64,000 bases of DNA from Sinonovacula constricta. Its lineage: Eukaryota; Mollusca; Bivalvia; Cardiida; Solecurtidae. Position 1 is the first letter of the stretch. Each line of letters begins with the position of its first letter. Of the stretch, positions 13,627 to 26,700 are shown one piece after another. The translations under genes were made by a program, and so were the position numbers. The notes below the pieces were generated by a model. The model worked only from the letters and a program-made list of their open reading frames with translations, was not told the origin of the DNA and made no database searches. The stretch spans positions 13,552,994 to 13,616,993 of the forward strand of contig CM017569.1 in NCBI GenBank assembly GCA_007844125.1. Reading direction: 5' to 3'.

Positions 13627-16600
13627 GTATGCATATATGTAATATATATGCCCCACATTTAAAATGGTCGCACTGTAGAAAGAAACCAAAGCAAGACGTT
13701 CAAGTCATGGGATGCTATTGCTAGGTTTATTTAGGACGATATTTAAGAGAACTTATCTGATTATTTTTATCTTTCCATTGCCATGTTTGGATTCCGTAAG
13801 ATATTTAAGTTATCAAAATGTATTCATACACATATACATAGATCTTTAACGAGGGAAAGATGAGCAGCATAGTGCGCTTGTTTTCACTCACATTCACTTG
13901 CATGTACAATACAGCATACCAATAAACTAAAGCACGCTTAGATAACCTAACATATATTATTCTGCGGATTTAGTAACATACATGGATATGAACATGTGTA
14001 TATTGAATATTATATGTTTTGAATATTATATTAAGTACTACGTTTCAGGTGAATCGCCTGCTTGGCATCTCTAGTGAGAAAGTCATCTTGTTAGACAACA
14101 AGTCTAAGATACTCGCTAAGTGCCAGAACATATGTGACCTTGACGAATGGCGAACCGGAAGTGGGAAATCACATGACGGCCTCGTTCTGGAGTTCCGTGG
14201 ATCAAAGACGTGGACACTGTCCATGCTATCTCCAGATTGCCTCAAGTCAGTGACCGCTGTTCTTTGGGATGCCCTGGACATGCACGGCAGGTACCTGAAC
14301 AGCAGCACCCTCAGGAGGGACAGCTTCGAGTTCAGTAAGTGGTTCAACGTTTAAACAAAATTAAAAAATTGCGTTCGTCTCAATGATTTATACAGTTGTA
14401 ATATGGTTTATTATTGTAAGCACACAACCCCAATATTATATATGGCAATTCTTGAAGTTTGTTTTGTGAGCAAATAATACATTTTTGTACATGCATACCG
14501 GTAGTTTTATATCGCTCGCTCACAATGCTCACATCGGCTTTTAAACTTGAAAACTGAACTTTCTCATTACTTCTTATTCCACTGTTTGACTAGACTTCCA
14601 GCGAAAGCAGCTAACGCTGTGCCCGGACAACGAGGGGTGTTCACGCTACACCAAGGAGCTGGAAGGTCTACAGAAGCTGCTTCATTTCCCGGAAGAAGTG
14701 GCGACGCTGCTGACAGAGACAGAGTCGCGACTTTTTCAGGGAGTCCCACCGGCAGACTACATTCGCCAGGTGACCGTGGACCTCAACAGAGGGGCATCAA
14801 CCAACTCCAAAGTGTCCGGCGTTGAGGATTTGATACACCGGTTTAACGAGGTACGTGAAGAAAGGGAGTGGGGTGTGTTATTCAGTTGTTTTTATATTAT
14901 ATCAGGATTGATGAGGTTTTCAAAATGTATTCACTTTTTATTGCAATATTGCAGATAAGCTAAAAGTAACTTGTACGTTTCCTTTGCTATTAATCACTTA
15001 TAACTTTGCTAGGCGCAGGAAAAAAGCATTCCCTTACAACATTTCTTCCATTTATTAAAGCATAGGCAAAGAAAATCTCTTCTTGGGTTTTTCCAACGAG
15101 GTCAAAATCTCTCAATAAATAACAAATACTTTTCCCATGAATTTGAATATCTATAAGAAAAAAGAACACGTTTTTTTCATTAAATTTGCGATGCTTAACT
15201 GTTAAACTAAATAAAACGCAAAATGAGGAAAATTTACACGAAGGAAGGGGTTGTGGTGTCCGTCTTGGAAAATGTGCGTGAGGGATTTTTACCGAATATA
15301 CAAAACAGAAAGGAACTGATTTTATGAGATGAGCGCCAAAAGTAAGCAAGGTCATGTCAGTACATTACATGCAGTCATCACGGGGCTGTTTTAGTCTGGT
15401 TAAGTCCCTGTACTCAGTGATGTCTGAGACCAGAATCACTTATACTCTGTATATTATATGCTTTTTTCTTCCATCTGACTAAACTTACTATAATCAGTTA
15501 GCGATGTTAAGAAACGTGCCTAATAAACATCTGTCTGGCTGGTCCATCTAAGCAAAGTAAAAGGCTGCATTGGCCTCAGGGTTAGGTGACAAAATCGAAT
15601 CTTTTTTTTTCATCAGCCCGTGTGCATCAACTCTGAATTTGTAACGGAAACCTGAACAGTGTGACCCTTTTGCGGGCTCGGGGTTGGGGCGGAACATGAC
15701 GACGAAACATTCCAACAACGATCTGTGAATCTTATCTTTCCTGTCTTTGCTAGGTGAGCACGTGGATCACTCAACTGATCATCACTCAGCCGACACATGA
15801 CAACCGGAAGGCGGTGTTGTCCTGTATCCTCCGTCTGGCCCACTACTGCTGGTGTCTAGGGAACTTCAACTCTGCCATGGAGATCCTCGCAGGACTCAAG
15901 TGAGTTTCCGGTCACAGGCGTACAGTTCCTGACTAAGCACTAATTATTACGCTTGTGCAAAAAGCGTAGATCCAGATCGGCCAGCTTACGATAACGGACG
16001 TGATGGCCTTGGTATGGTATGGTGTTGGTAAGGGTGATGATGATTCAGATAAAAATGACAAAGGGAGAATGAAATTCAATAAAAGAATGCTGTTGTAAAA
16101 AGCGAGCATGCTATACAAATACACGAATAGTAAATACTAATGTTTCTTTATATTTGAGTCCAGGTCCTTGATTATGTTCTATTACCGTTGCAGATCAGAG
16201 AAACTGAAACCCTTTTGGCTGTTGCTCTCCGAAGAAGATTTGTCCACGCTCCATACTTTATCTGCCGCCATGTTTTCACGAGAACCTACCTCCGAGTATA
16301 AGGACGCTGTCAGTGCAGCTCTGGATATCCGCGACTGTAAAGTAGTTCCTTTTTTTGGCGGATTCCTACGCGACCTGCGCTCAGTCGTCAACTCATCCCC
16401 CAGTATTGTCGTCTTACCTACGTCAGATGTCGACCATTCGTTAGAGGTAAAGGTCAAAAGTTATACTAGATAATTTCGTTATTTTGCTAGATTAAAGAGT
16501 TTATTATATTTAACGTCCTGTGTTCTATCCACTATGAGTATGAACTTTTAGCTGGACCTTTTAGGGTTGTCAGCAATTAATGGCAAGCCTAATTCTATAA

Positions 16601-19600
16601 ACCAGTGATTAAATTGAAACGTCACATATGTCTTTCTAAGGAACATACATACTAATATAATCCACATTTAACACAGTACCTGATAGGATTTGGTGAGAAA
16701 TTGGGTCCAGGTTTTGGTTCGAATGAAATCAAGGATGTATTGGCGTGAGGCATGTAGGTTTCATGTTTGCGTGCAATGGCTTTATAGCTTACTAGTAGGC
16801 TCTCTGACATGTTTTGACAAGTTTGTTACGACCGTAATTAACCGTAGAACTGCATGTTTCACAAATAAATGTTTTATGTTATTCATCTTTTCAGTTACGT
16901 AGGTTGCTTTGAAAGTCGGTTTATATTTATTATAGAATAATTACATTTCCCACATTACCTTAGTGTTATATCGTATGTTTCCGCAGTTTATCGCCGACTT
17001 TAACGGAGAGGACCGATTTATGACGAGGATTGGCGTAAGCGGGTTAATTAATCTGGGTAAGCTGAAGAAAGCTCACAACATCCTGACGGATATCCAGCTG
17101 TTTCTGTACCACAACAACACTATTCTGGCTCAGACTGACGTCGAGGACGAACAGGATCACATTTCTAACGATTGGTAAGGTCCCCGCTGGATAAAATGGC
17201 TTATTAGACATCCATCAGGGTACCTGTTATTTTAAGCAAAACTTGACCACTTTGATATTAATATAGTATATAGTCCGATTTATTCATGATATCGGTGTAA
17301 ATAGTATCACTTGCCACAAACTTAAGAAACAAGTTTCATTATGAACAACAAACGAAGAAATCTCGCGTGCTTTTATGCCATGTTTTTAATTGCCGGCCAA
17401 AAGTCGTCGTCTAGCAGCCGCATTACTTCATTGTAATTTTAAAAATACAAGAAGAACATTGATGCAAAGCATGAAAGACGACGCAAAATTGTGTACCAGA
17501 AAAAGAAATATGGAAAATAAAAAAAAAGAAACATAGATGTAAACATGTAGGAAGAATGATTAATTGAACAGAAGCAGAATATAATCAAAATTTAACATAT
17601 TTGACTGACATTTCCTGACGACAGTTTTTTATTGTGACAATCACGACAGGTTATGATGTGACAAGGGATTTTTAAGACATTTTAGATTACTAGTATTGCT
17701 TGATAATGAATCATATTTCCGATTAGATCCTATCGGTAAACATGCTGGTCACTCTCCAGTGGCAGTCAGCAAACGTGATCACAGCTTCAGCGCGTCGTCA
17801 ATAAGCAACTTCAATTCCAAAAGCGTTTTAGTTGTTGTGTAAATTAACACTTAGCATGGTTCTTTAAAATACTTTAATTAAAAATAATTATCCATTTCTT
17901 GAGTAGTTCTTTAAAAAGAATAATTATTTCATGTTTTTTATACAGAAACAACTTTCATGTGTGAAAGACGCGGCTAGAAGCTTGGTAGCAATTAGGTCAT
18001 TATCCGACAGCTGCCAACGGCATTTCTCGGCCTTTCAACACATGATTCTGTGCTTACTAAGCACCTTCAGCACATCAGTATTTCACACTAAACAGATTCG
18101 TGTCTATCTCTAGTTGTATAATTGTAGTTTGTTCCTTTACTAGGACGGATGAAGTATTCCACGATCCGATCGACAATCATGAAAGCGATTCAGAGCTGGA
18201 CTTCGAGACGTATCAACCCATCAAACAACTCTCGAACGGTCATGACGTCATGATTATTACGCCATCATTCGCAAAGTTGAGTCATCAAACCCTGCAATAT
18301 ATGAATCACGGAAGCACGTTAATACATCTGGAGGAAGAGAGTGGTCGTTCATGTATGTGTTTTCTCAAACTTGAAGCAGACAACGCGACGTTAACTTGGA
18401 AGAAACCGAACTGGAGTGCGTTGCGTGGCAACGTCACCAATTTACCAGACTACGTTTTGCGCGGAGATTTCGACTACTGCTCTATACAGGCTATGTATAC
18501 GCGCTACTGCGGTGGTGAATTCGCATATGAAACGTTGGAAGAGGGTTATCTGGACGTTACTATGCTCAAAGACGTTTCTTGGGTTGACGAGGATGACGTC
18601 GATACGTCGACGTTGTCTTCAATATCGAAACGTTACGGCTTGGAAGATATAAAGCCAGGGAAAAACTGTTTGTGTCTAACATATGGTAGCACGCTAGCGG
18701 AGAATAAAAATCTCTTCTTTGTTGGTACCAATAATGTGATACGGATGTGGTTTCAAGGCCTCCAAAAGTTGTGCCAGGCGGCTAAGTCATTACGTAAAAT
18801 GACGGACAAACGAATACAGTGGCTCAAAGTGCAGTATATTCAACTGTATTATGAAAATGAAAAATGTCAGGGACCCACGCCTGCAGAAGCAATACGGGTA
18901 AGCATTTCTTAAGGTATAAAGTTGACAAAATAAGGTTATTGTCAACCTCACTAATGTATGCAATTAGTGCCTTATATAATAAGTTAAGTAGATACAATAT
19001 GTAAAAACTTAGAAACAACGTTAACCCATATCTTTACTGCAAAAGTAGCCAGATTTATAGTCTTGAAAACTAGCCAGATTACAACCCTAGGAAACTAGCC
19101 AGTTTGAGCTCTAGGTAACTAGCTGGGTTTTAACTCTAGAATACTAGACAAATTTAAACTCGTGGAAATTGGCCAGAATATTGCTCAAGTGAAGAAATTA
19201 AACTTCATTTCTGGAAAATAAGCTGTATTTACTCTAAGAAATCTAGCCTGATTAAAACTCTAGCAAACTGGGTAGATTAAAACTATATGAACTAGCCAGG
19301 TTTAAGCACTTTGAATCAAGCCAGATAAGATCTCATGGAAACTATAAAACTTTAGAAAACTAGCCTCACTTAAAACTCTGGGAAACTTGACAGATGTAAC
19401 ACTCTAGGAAAGTAATCAGATTTAGTCTGTCTACTCTGTTGAAACTAGTCAAATTTTAAGTCTAGAAAACCTGCCGGGCTTTTGACTCTGGGAAACTGTC
19501 TAATATATGGCTCTGCTAAATAGCTAGGCTTAAACTCTATGAATCCCAACCACTTGGAAACTATTCAAATTTAGGCTCTCTGAAAGTTTTAGACTCTAGC

Positions 19601-22600
19601 AAGCCAGTCTCATATAAACTCTAGGAAACTAGCGATAAACTAACCAGATCTAAAATCTAGGCCAGTTTTAAGTTCTAGGAAGCTAGGCAGACTTAAAGTC
19701 AAGGATTGCTAGATATTAACTCTAGGAAACTAACTCGAAATAAACTAGGAAGCTAGCCAGATTTAAGCTCTAGATAGCTAGCCAGATTTAAGCTCTAGGA
19801 AGCTAGCCCGATTTAATCTCTAGGAAGTTTGCCAGATTTAAGCTCTAGGAAGCTAGCCAGATTTATGCTCTATACAGCGAGCAATAAACAAGCAAAGCCA
19901 GTTTAAATTTCTAGACAACAAGCCACACTTAAGCTGTGGGAGAGAAACGAGCCTGATTTTGAAGTCAAGGGAAATTTAAACGCGAAATGTTATGTTTTTC
20001 ACTTGGGATGTACAAATGTTATATCAACATTGATCCTTTGACTTTTGTCAAGGTTTAATTTTATTTATGCCTACAGGTTTTCGGAGGTCGCCGGTGGACA
20101 CCCAAAGGACCACAGGTCAGTAGTGGCAGTGTGTCGGACGTGTCTACCTTCAAACGGACCTCTAGTTTCGTCATGGGCTCAAACATATTTAAGAAGAAAC
20201 CTTCCAATTCATTCCAATCATCTAAGGTAAGCAGGGCGGGAAGTGCAAATAACTAAATGAAATTGTGACAAATAAATACATGTAGATAGTAGAAGTTTGC
20301 ATGAAAACTTAAAGGGTATAATAAAATAAAATTTCTAGAAATCTTGCATGTATGAACTACATATTGAATTTCATTCATAATTTCGCGCATGTAATGCATA
20401 TTAACTCAGTCACCTTACTGTGCTCTATTTTGCTACGTTAAACCATAATGTAGAATAACAGATAAATAACTCTTAAGTCCTTTATAGCGTGGGTTCCAGT
20501 CAGGGCAAACACTTTTAGCGATCAGGTCTTCTATTTGGCTGCCTGTGGTTCTTCCCAGACATATGTCTAAGTTCTTCAGCCACAACTATAAGCTGGACGT
20601 TGCCAATATGACCTTATGTCAGTGCGATGTAACAAAACAAAACAAAAACTAGTATAAAAAAATAGAACACATATTTAGTCTCACCCACCTGACACATTTT
20701 CACACATATTACTGCATTATTTTATCTCCCTCATTAAAATTTTGCTCTTACTAACCTTGCTGACAATTGGTCCCATGTTATTCTCAGGATTCCAGTCCCA
20801 AGCCATTCCAGACCCGGGAATCGTTCAGCTCAAATCTGTCAAAGAAAAGCAAGCGGTCACCAAGTCCTCAGAACCAAAACCGCCAAAGTATCGCGAGCAC
20901 GTTGACCAACTTCGAATCTTCCAGCGAGAGTAATACGAATCTCTCTGCCTCAAAAGACGGAAATACAAGATCTCAAAGCCATCCGTGCTCGGCGAGTTAC
21001 CTTAACCGCTATCGTACGCGTCGGAGAACAAGCTGTCTAGGAAAACATCTTCTTGGAGAAAATAAGAACAACTCTATTACGCATTCCACGCGGTTGTCTT
21101 TCTTTGACTTTGTCGACTTGTTCAGATCGTTCTCCTTACGAAGTCGGAAGGATTTACGGGATCTCTTTGAACAGTTTGCGATTGCTAAACCGAGCGGACT
21201 CCGACAAACAAAGGGACCCGCCATGCTGAATGCCTGCGAAGGAAGTGAGTTTTTTTTATAATGTCGCGGGCTATTTTAACACGAAAATCAACAGGCAAAA
21301 TCGATAACTAAAACCAGGAATCGAAGCGTGGGTCTCTTGATTACCGGTCTGACACCTTGCCACTACGGCGGCCTTTGTTTCATGTGGAATGATAAATTTT
21401 ATTAGTCTTCCGTTCCACATTATAATTGAAGCCACATGGCGACAATAATATTGAAGGTTAGAGACGTAATTCTCTATGGTAGTATTTTAAGGAAGCAAAT
21501 ATTAATTTTACACTGATTCGCTCGAAAAAAAAAAGAATTAAACATAAGTATCGGACCACGAGGGTCAAATACTTTAATGGCCGAGGTAAGGAATGTTATC
21601 TTTTTCACCTAACGTTATATAGCCGATATAACCTTTCTAAAAATTGCCAAAATATGCGCATGTACATTTATTTAATTTTGTTACCATTAAACAACACCGC
21701 CCTTTATATTTTTTTATTTTGTAAGAAATTAGTTTTTTAACAAACCGTCATACCTGAAAACTGTCAATTATATAAAAAAGTCATAAACTTTATAGCACCA
21801 CCACAGTGTATAATTATTGTTGTTCACAGATATTCTGACCCGTAACACAACTTACGACCTCACGCACTGCACTGAGGGGCCGTACATCCAGCGACGCAAG
21901 ATCTGTGACGCCATTGCGGTCGCCAGCATCTTCGAGAACTGTGCCGGTGTGGACACATCCCAAAACCGCTGTCTGAGTATGCGTGAGTTCAGAGAGTTCC
22001 TGGAAGATTACCAGGAGGAGCACCTAGATGATGCCGAAATAGTGGCCCTCGTTCAGGTAGGTGTCCTCTCAACCTTAGGTGAGATAAATCGCAGGGACAC
22101 AAGTATGGTCATTGTAGATATCAAGGTATTTTCTCCCGGAGGAAGATCCAAGACAAATGTAACCAGTAATACTCGGCTTCCCACCTATAAAAGTTCCCAC
22201 ATGAAAGTCTTCGCCCCGACCGGGACGCCAGCACACCCACTGAGGTGTCTTGCAGCCAGAGGATAAAATGTTTACACATAAGACCAAGCGTATCCCTTAT
22301 CATGCTACAATAATTTTAACAATAACGACTCCTTAGTAAATTTTTTTAAAAGAAGCTGCAACGTTGAAAAACTGTCGGAGGTCATTTAGCTAACCCGTGG
22401 TGCGCCAGTGGTTCTATCCAGACTTCATCTGGATCTTCTTCAACCATCATAGATGCAGGTCGATTTAATGACCATCGTTGTGTCGCTGTACTGTATTTTA
22501 CAAGCAAGACGAAACCGGTTTTACGCTACGGTTACAGCTCCATTCAGGGAAAAACATGTGACTATAAACTAAGCAGCAAAAAAGTGCAAATCCCGAACGG

Positions 22601-23691
22601 CAGCTTCGTGCAGAACTCTGCTGACATGTATTAACACTATTTGCCTAGACATGATCTTTACCAAGTAAGCAGGTTTGAAAATTAAAATATCGACCATCAA
22701 TACAATTTGCAAAAGAAAACTTCGAGAAAATGCAAATCGGGCAAGACATTTTATATGAAGCTTTACATTTTAATGTCCTTTGGGTGTCCACCGGCGAACA
22801 CAAAGCCAGTTTATACATGCAATTAGAATCAGCCTCTGCGTAATCACTTTTGCATAGCATGCAAAGATAACATAAATATATCAGTAAGAGTAAGAGCTTA
22901 AGAAATAATCTATCCGGTTTCGTCACAATACAATAGGTGTCTTTCGAAAATATTATATTCAAATATCTTAATCAAAGAATTAATTCATCAAATAAGTACA
23001 TCAAAATCAAACAAGTTGACTGTTATCCCTCAGCGCCACGAGCCAGACCCGACTCTGCGGGAGAACGGGTACCTGTCGTTTGAGGGTTTTGCCAAGTACC
23101 TGATGGACAAGGAGAACTATGCTTACCTGTATGAGAAGACGAAACATAACGACGAGGTAATTATGTGATTGGTGATTTTTTAATCATTTTAATAGATTAA
23201 CAACTGACGGATAGTGATTAAACACATGAGAACGCATTACGTGATCCAACGCTCCATGACTTTGGACTAAAAATTAGTTGCATTTTTTGCCGTACTAAAT
23301 GCAATGCTATGGAATCAAACGCTTAACTTGGAGGCAGAATAATGATCATGGTCCCCAAAGTTTGTTAGTATCAATGCTCTTTGGGCTTCATTTTTTTAAA
23401 CAGGCCCGCACTTGCGTAAGAAAGAACGCACCAAAGGGACCGATCGCCATAGTGCGAAATGTTTTGCTCATGCTGGTGATGACGAACCACCCAAAGCAAT
23501 GAAGACACCAATCAAATTGTTCAGGCGTGTCTTGGTTAGAGATTTCTCGATGGGTACAGAAGCGTGTTAGAGATTTTTCATCTAGCATAGTCTTTACCTG
23601 CTCGGAGTAAAGCACGAAGAGCATTTGAAAATTAAGTGTTTTGTACCCGAGAAAGAAAAGACACACACACACGCACGCACGCACGGACGCT

Positions 23692-23769
<78 letters not shown>

Positions 23770-26700
23770 AACAGATAAGAAAGAAAGCGATTGTGTTGCA
23801 GATAACAAATCAGGTAGAAAGTAATTATGCAAGCGTCCCACGTGTGGTGTCTTCAGATAAATCAAAGTTTTGCTGGGACGTTTGAATTTCTTTTCCGCAT
23901 ACATATGTCCAAAAAGGTGTTCAACACAAAAAGTCGCGATTTTTACAATTCTGGAGAGCGTTAAGTCATTTCTTATATGCCACTGTGGGTCATTCATAAA
24001 TACATGTAGGTAAAAAGAGGACCATCCAAGCACGAGCTTCCCTGGTAACTGGAAGAATGGACCTTCCTTACCTGATATTAGCCCATAAGTCGTCATTCTG
24101 TTTGCGCTTTGTTTAAAAAATTAAGGGATCGGGACGTTTTACGTTACACAGTAGAAACATACTTTTTACCATTGTCTATTTATATTTCGTGTCTGTCAAC
24201 ATTTGTGACAAATGAAGAAGAAAGCCGGGAGCAAAATGCAAAAAGACAAGCAAATGTGCCGCTGGCTTTTGTTGTTAGTTTTAAAAAAAACATTTGTCTT
24301 GAAAATCATCTACAAACATCGTTTACATAAACGTATACCCATTCCATTTTCTTTATGCACGAGTGGCACGAGCAAAAGATTCTTTCTTACGAAAATTGTT
24401 TGATGATGCATTCCAATAAATGACACGCTTAAATATGAATATGAAAGGTTTTAATTATAATTGTATGATATTTAATTTTACGTGAAATACCATTCATTAT
24501 GTAAATATTGATTATAACGGTCTGGTGCAAATGTATCATTGAATAGATATATTCCCTGTAGGACTATGGTTTGGTTATCACCAGATAAATGTGGACTAAT
24601 TAGCTTTGAAAACATTTATTTTCAACAAAAACTGCCATGTCACCACTCATTTGAAACGCCTTAAAATACTCCAGTATTGATGCAAGCAATGACTTGCGGG
24701 AACATACATGGACGAGAGTTGTTTATTGCTTGGTTAAACACATGCGTTCAAAAGTCACAGTTTAATGATAAGAATGTGACCGCAGTTTGTCCGCTACATG
24801 TACAGGTCAGGTTACTGGGTATTGCGTTGTTCTTAAAACATGCTACCTTATAAAGGATTGTTTCCGGCAGAATTCTTTTATGTAATACGCTCGGTAACAA
24901 ATGTCTTCTTAATAGAAACAGTTTATTCAATAGATCAATTGCTTTGTTTGTTTTTGCTAGCCTCCAAACTGTCTCACCAAATAGCTAAGTGTTTGCCCTA
25001 GCAAACAATACAGACGCCTACATACACAAACAAAGCTTAGAACAGCGGACATATTTTCTTTTATCTACGAACATTTGGGAGGGTGGTTGTATAGATTTTA
25101 GGAAGAAGCTGCAAGCGAATACGGAATGCCTTTTGTTCTAATGTTTTTGTATAACATAAAGGCAATAGTCTAGTCCAATATATAAACGATATTTTATTGC
25201 CAATACAAATGTTGGTTTAGAAAAATAAATAACTAAAAAGACGTTCCAACCATTAGTCCCGGTCCGTACAAATTCATGGAGACTTGAAACGCTGTTTGTT
25301 GTTATTTACTTTGCATGACAAAAACGAAAAAGATCAAATGAATAGCCGTTACGTCAGGTTATCTAACAAAGCGACGCTAGTTCAATATAAATATATTGAC
25401 TGGGTGCTCAAACGGTAACATACAGTCGTTCCAAAGATCTTATTCTGTTAGTTGTTTGCCTTCACGTTTATGGTAGCATTTTCCACAGACATACTATCCT
25501 CGCAAGTTATAGCATAAAAGCATGCAGAAATAATTGAAATAAAACGTTTAACATGAAGTATACGCTGTGTTTGTATAAAAAGCAAATACCTAATGTTAGA
25601 CATGTTATGTCCTACCCAACTAAAGTCCTTCTTGAACTTTAAAGTGTTTGAATAATGTAATGGCAAATTACGTAAAACAAGTTTTAGGCGAGTCTAAATC
25701 TTTTCTGTACGTCCAAATGTTTATGTCAGTCTTTTCATATGTTCGCCATTATAATTTTTATCAGTTCTTCTTCTGATATAATCTTGATAAAATATTAATG
25801 CCCGAGGCAAACAGTGTAGACCCATTGAGCCGTCTCTTGACTTCGAAACCGTGTATATAAGACAGGAGAGATATTTTGCTATACCTTTATATTTATTGTG
25901 TCACTTGTACCCTTTGCTTCAGAACATGGATCATCCCCTTGCCCATTACTACATCCCATCAAGTCACAACACGTATCTTACCTCACACCAGCTGAAAGGG
26001 GATTCCTCAGTCCAGCTCTATAGTCAGGTGGGTAAACAATATATATAGTTATATAATAACACCTAAATAATTTGGAAATTTACTGTTTTCATATTAATGG
26101 ATCATTTTCTTCTTAAATGTGGCGTCCGACAGTTTGGATCAAAACTAATTTCATTAAACATCTAGATCTCGCAAAATGCTGTTCATCGGTGTCCTGTATT
26201 TCCTATCTGAGCCACGCTTGAACCAAGAAAACTACGTGACCACTTATGTAATAGCGCTTCCGCGTCATCCGCTGTGACGTCGATGTCTATTTTTAGCAAT
26301 AATCACATTCGTTATTATTTCTAGATATGAAAAGAATGAACAGAAAATGTCAACCAGAGGAAGCCATTTGTTAATTCTAGTTCAGTTATACGTATTCAAG
26401 TTTTTAAGCTATCCACAACAAAAATAACCATAGTGGAAAATGTTCGATGCGACCTCAAGATTACTAAATGACTTTTGTATAGATGTTTTACTTTAAGGGG
26501 ATTTTCATACGCTCGGGCTCCCGTCTAAAAAAGAGGAATAATATTGTTGCTTGGACTTTCTTATAAAGCACAAATATAAAAAACCTAATCATTTCCGCTG
26601 TATCTCTGCACAGATCCTGCTAACGGGATGCCGGTGCGTGGAACTAGACTGTTGGGATGGCGATGATGGGATGCCAATCATCTACCATGGGCACACGCTC

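Noticed and set aside
17946..18113. Possible PLCE exon after the RasGEF exon
   Set aside because: Joining 17174 to 17946 makes TGA at the junction. Joining to 18144 keeps the frame and gives TGG then the PH region.
23632..24096. Frames with Ser-Leu or Arg-Glu runs
   Set aside because: Produced by the AG/CT microsatellite.
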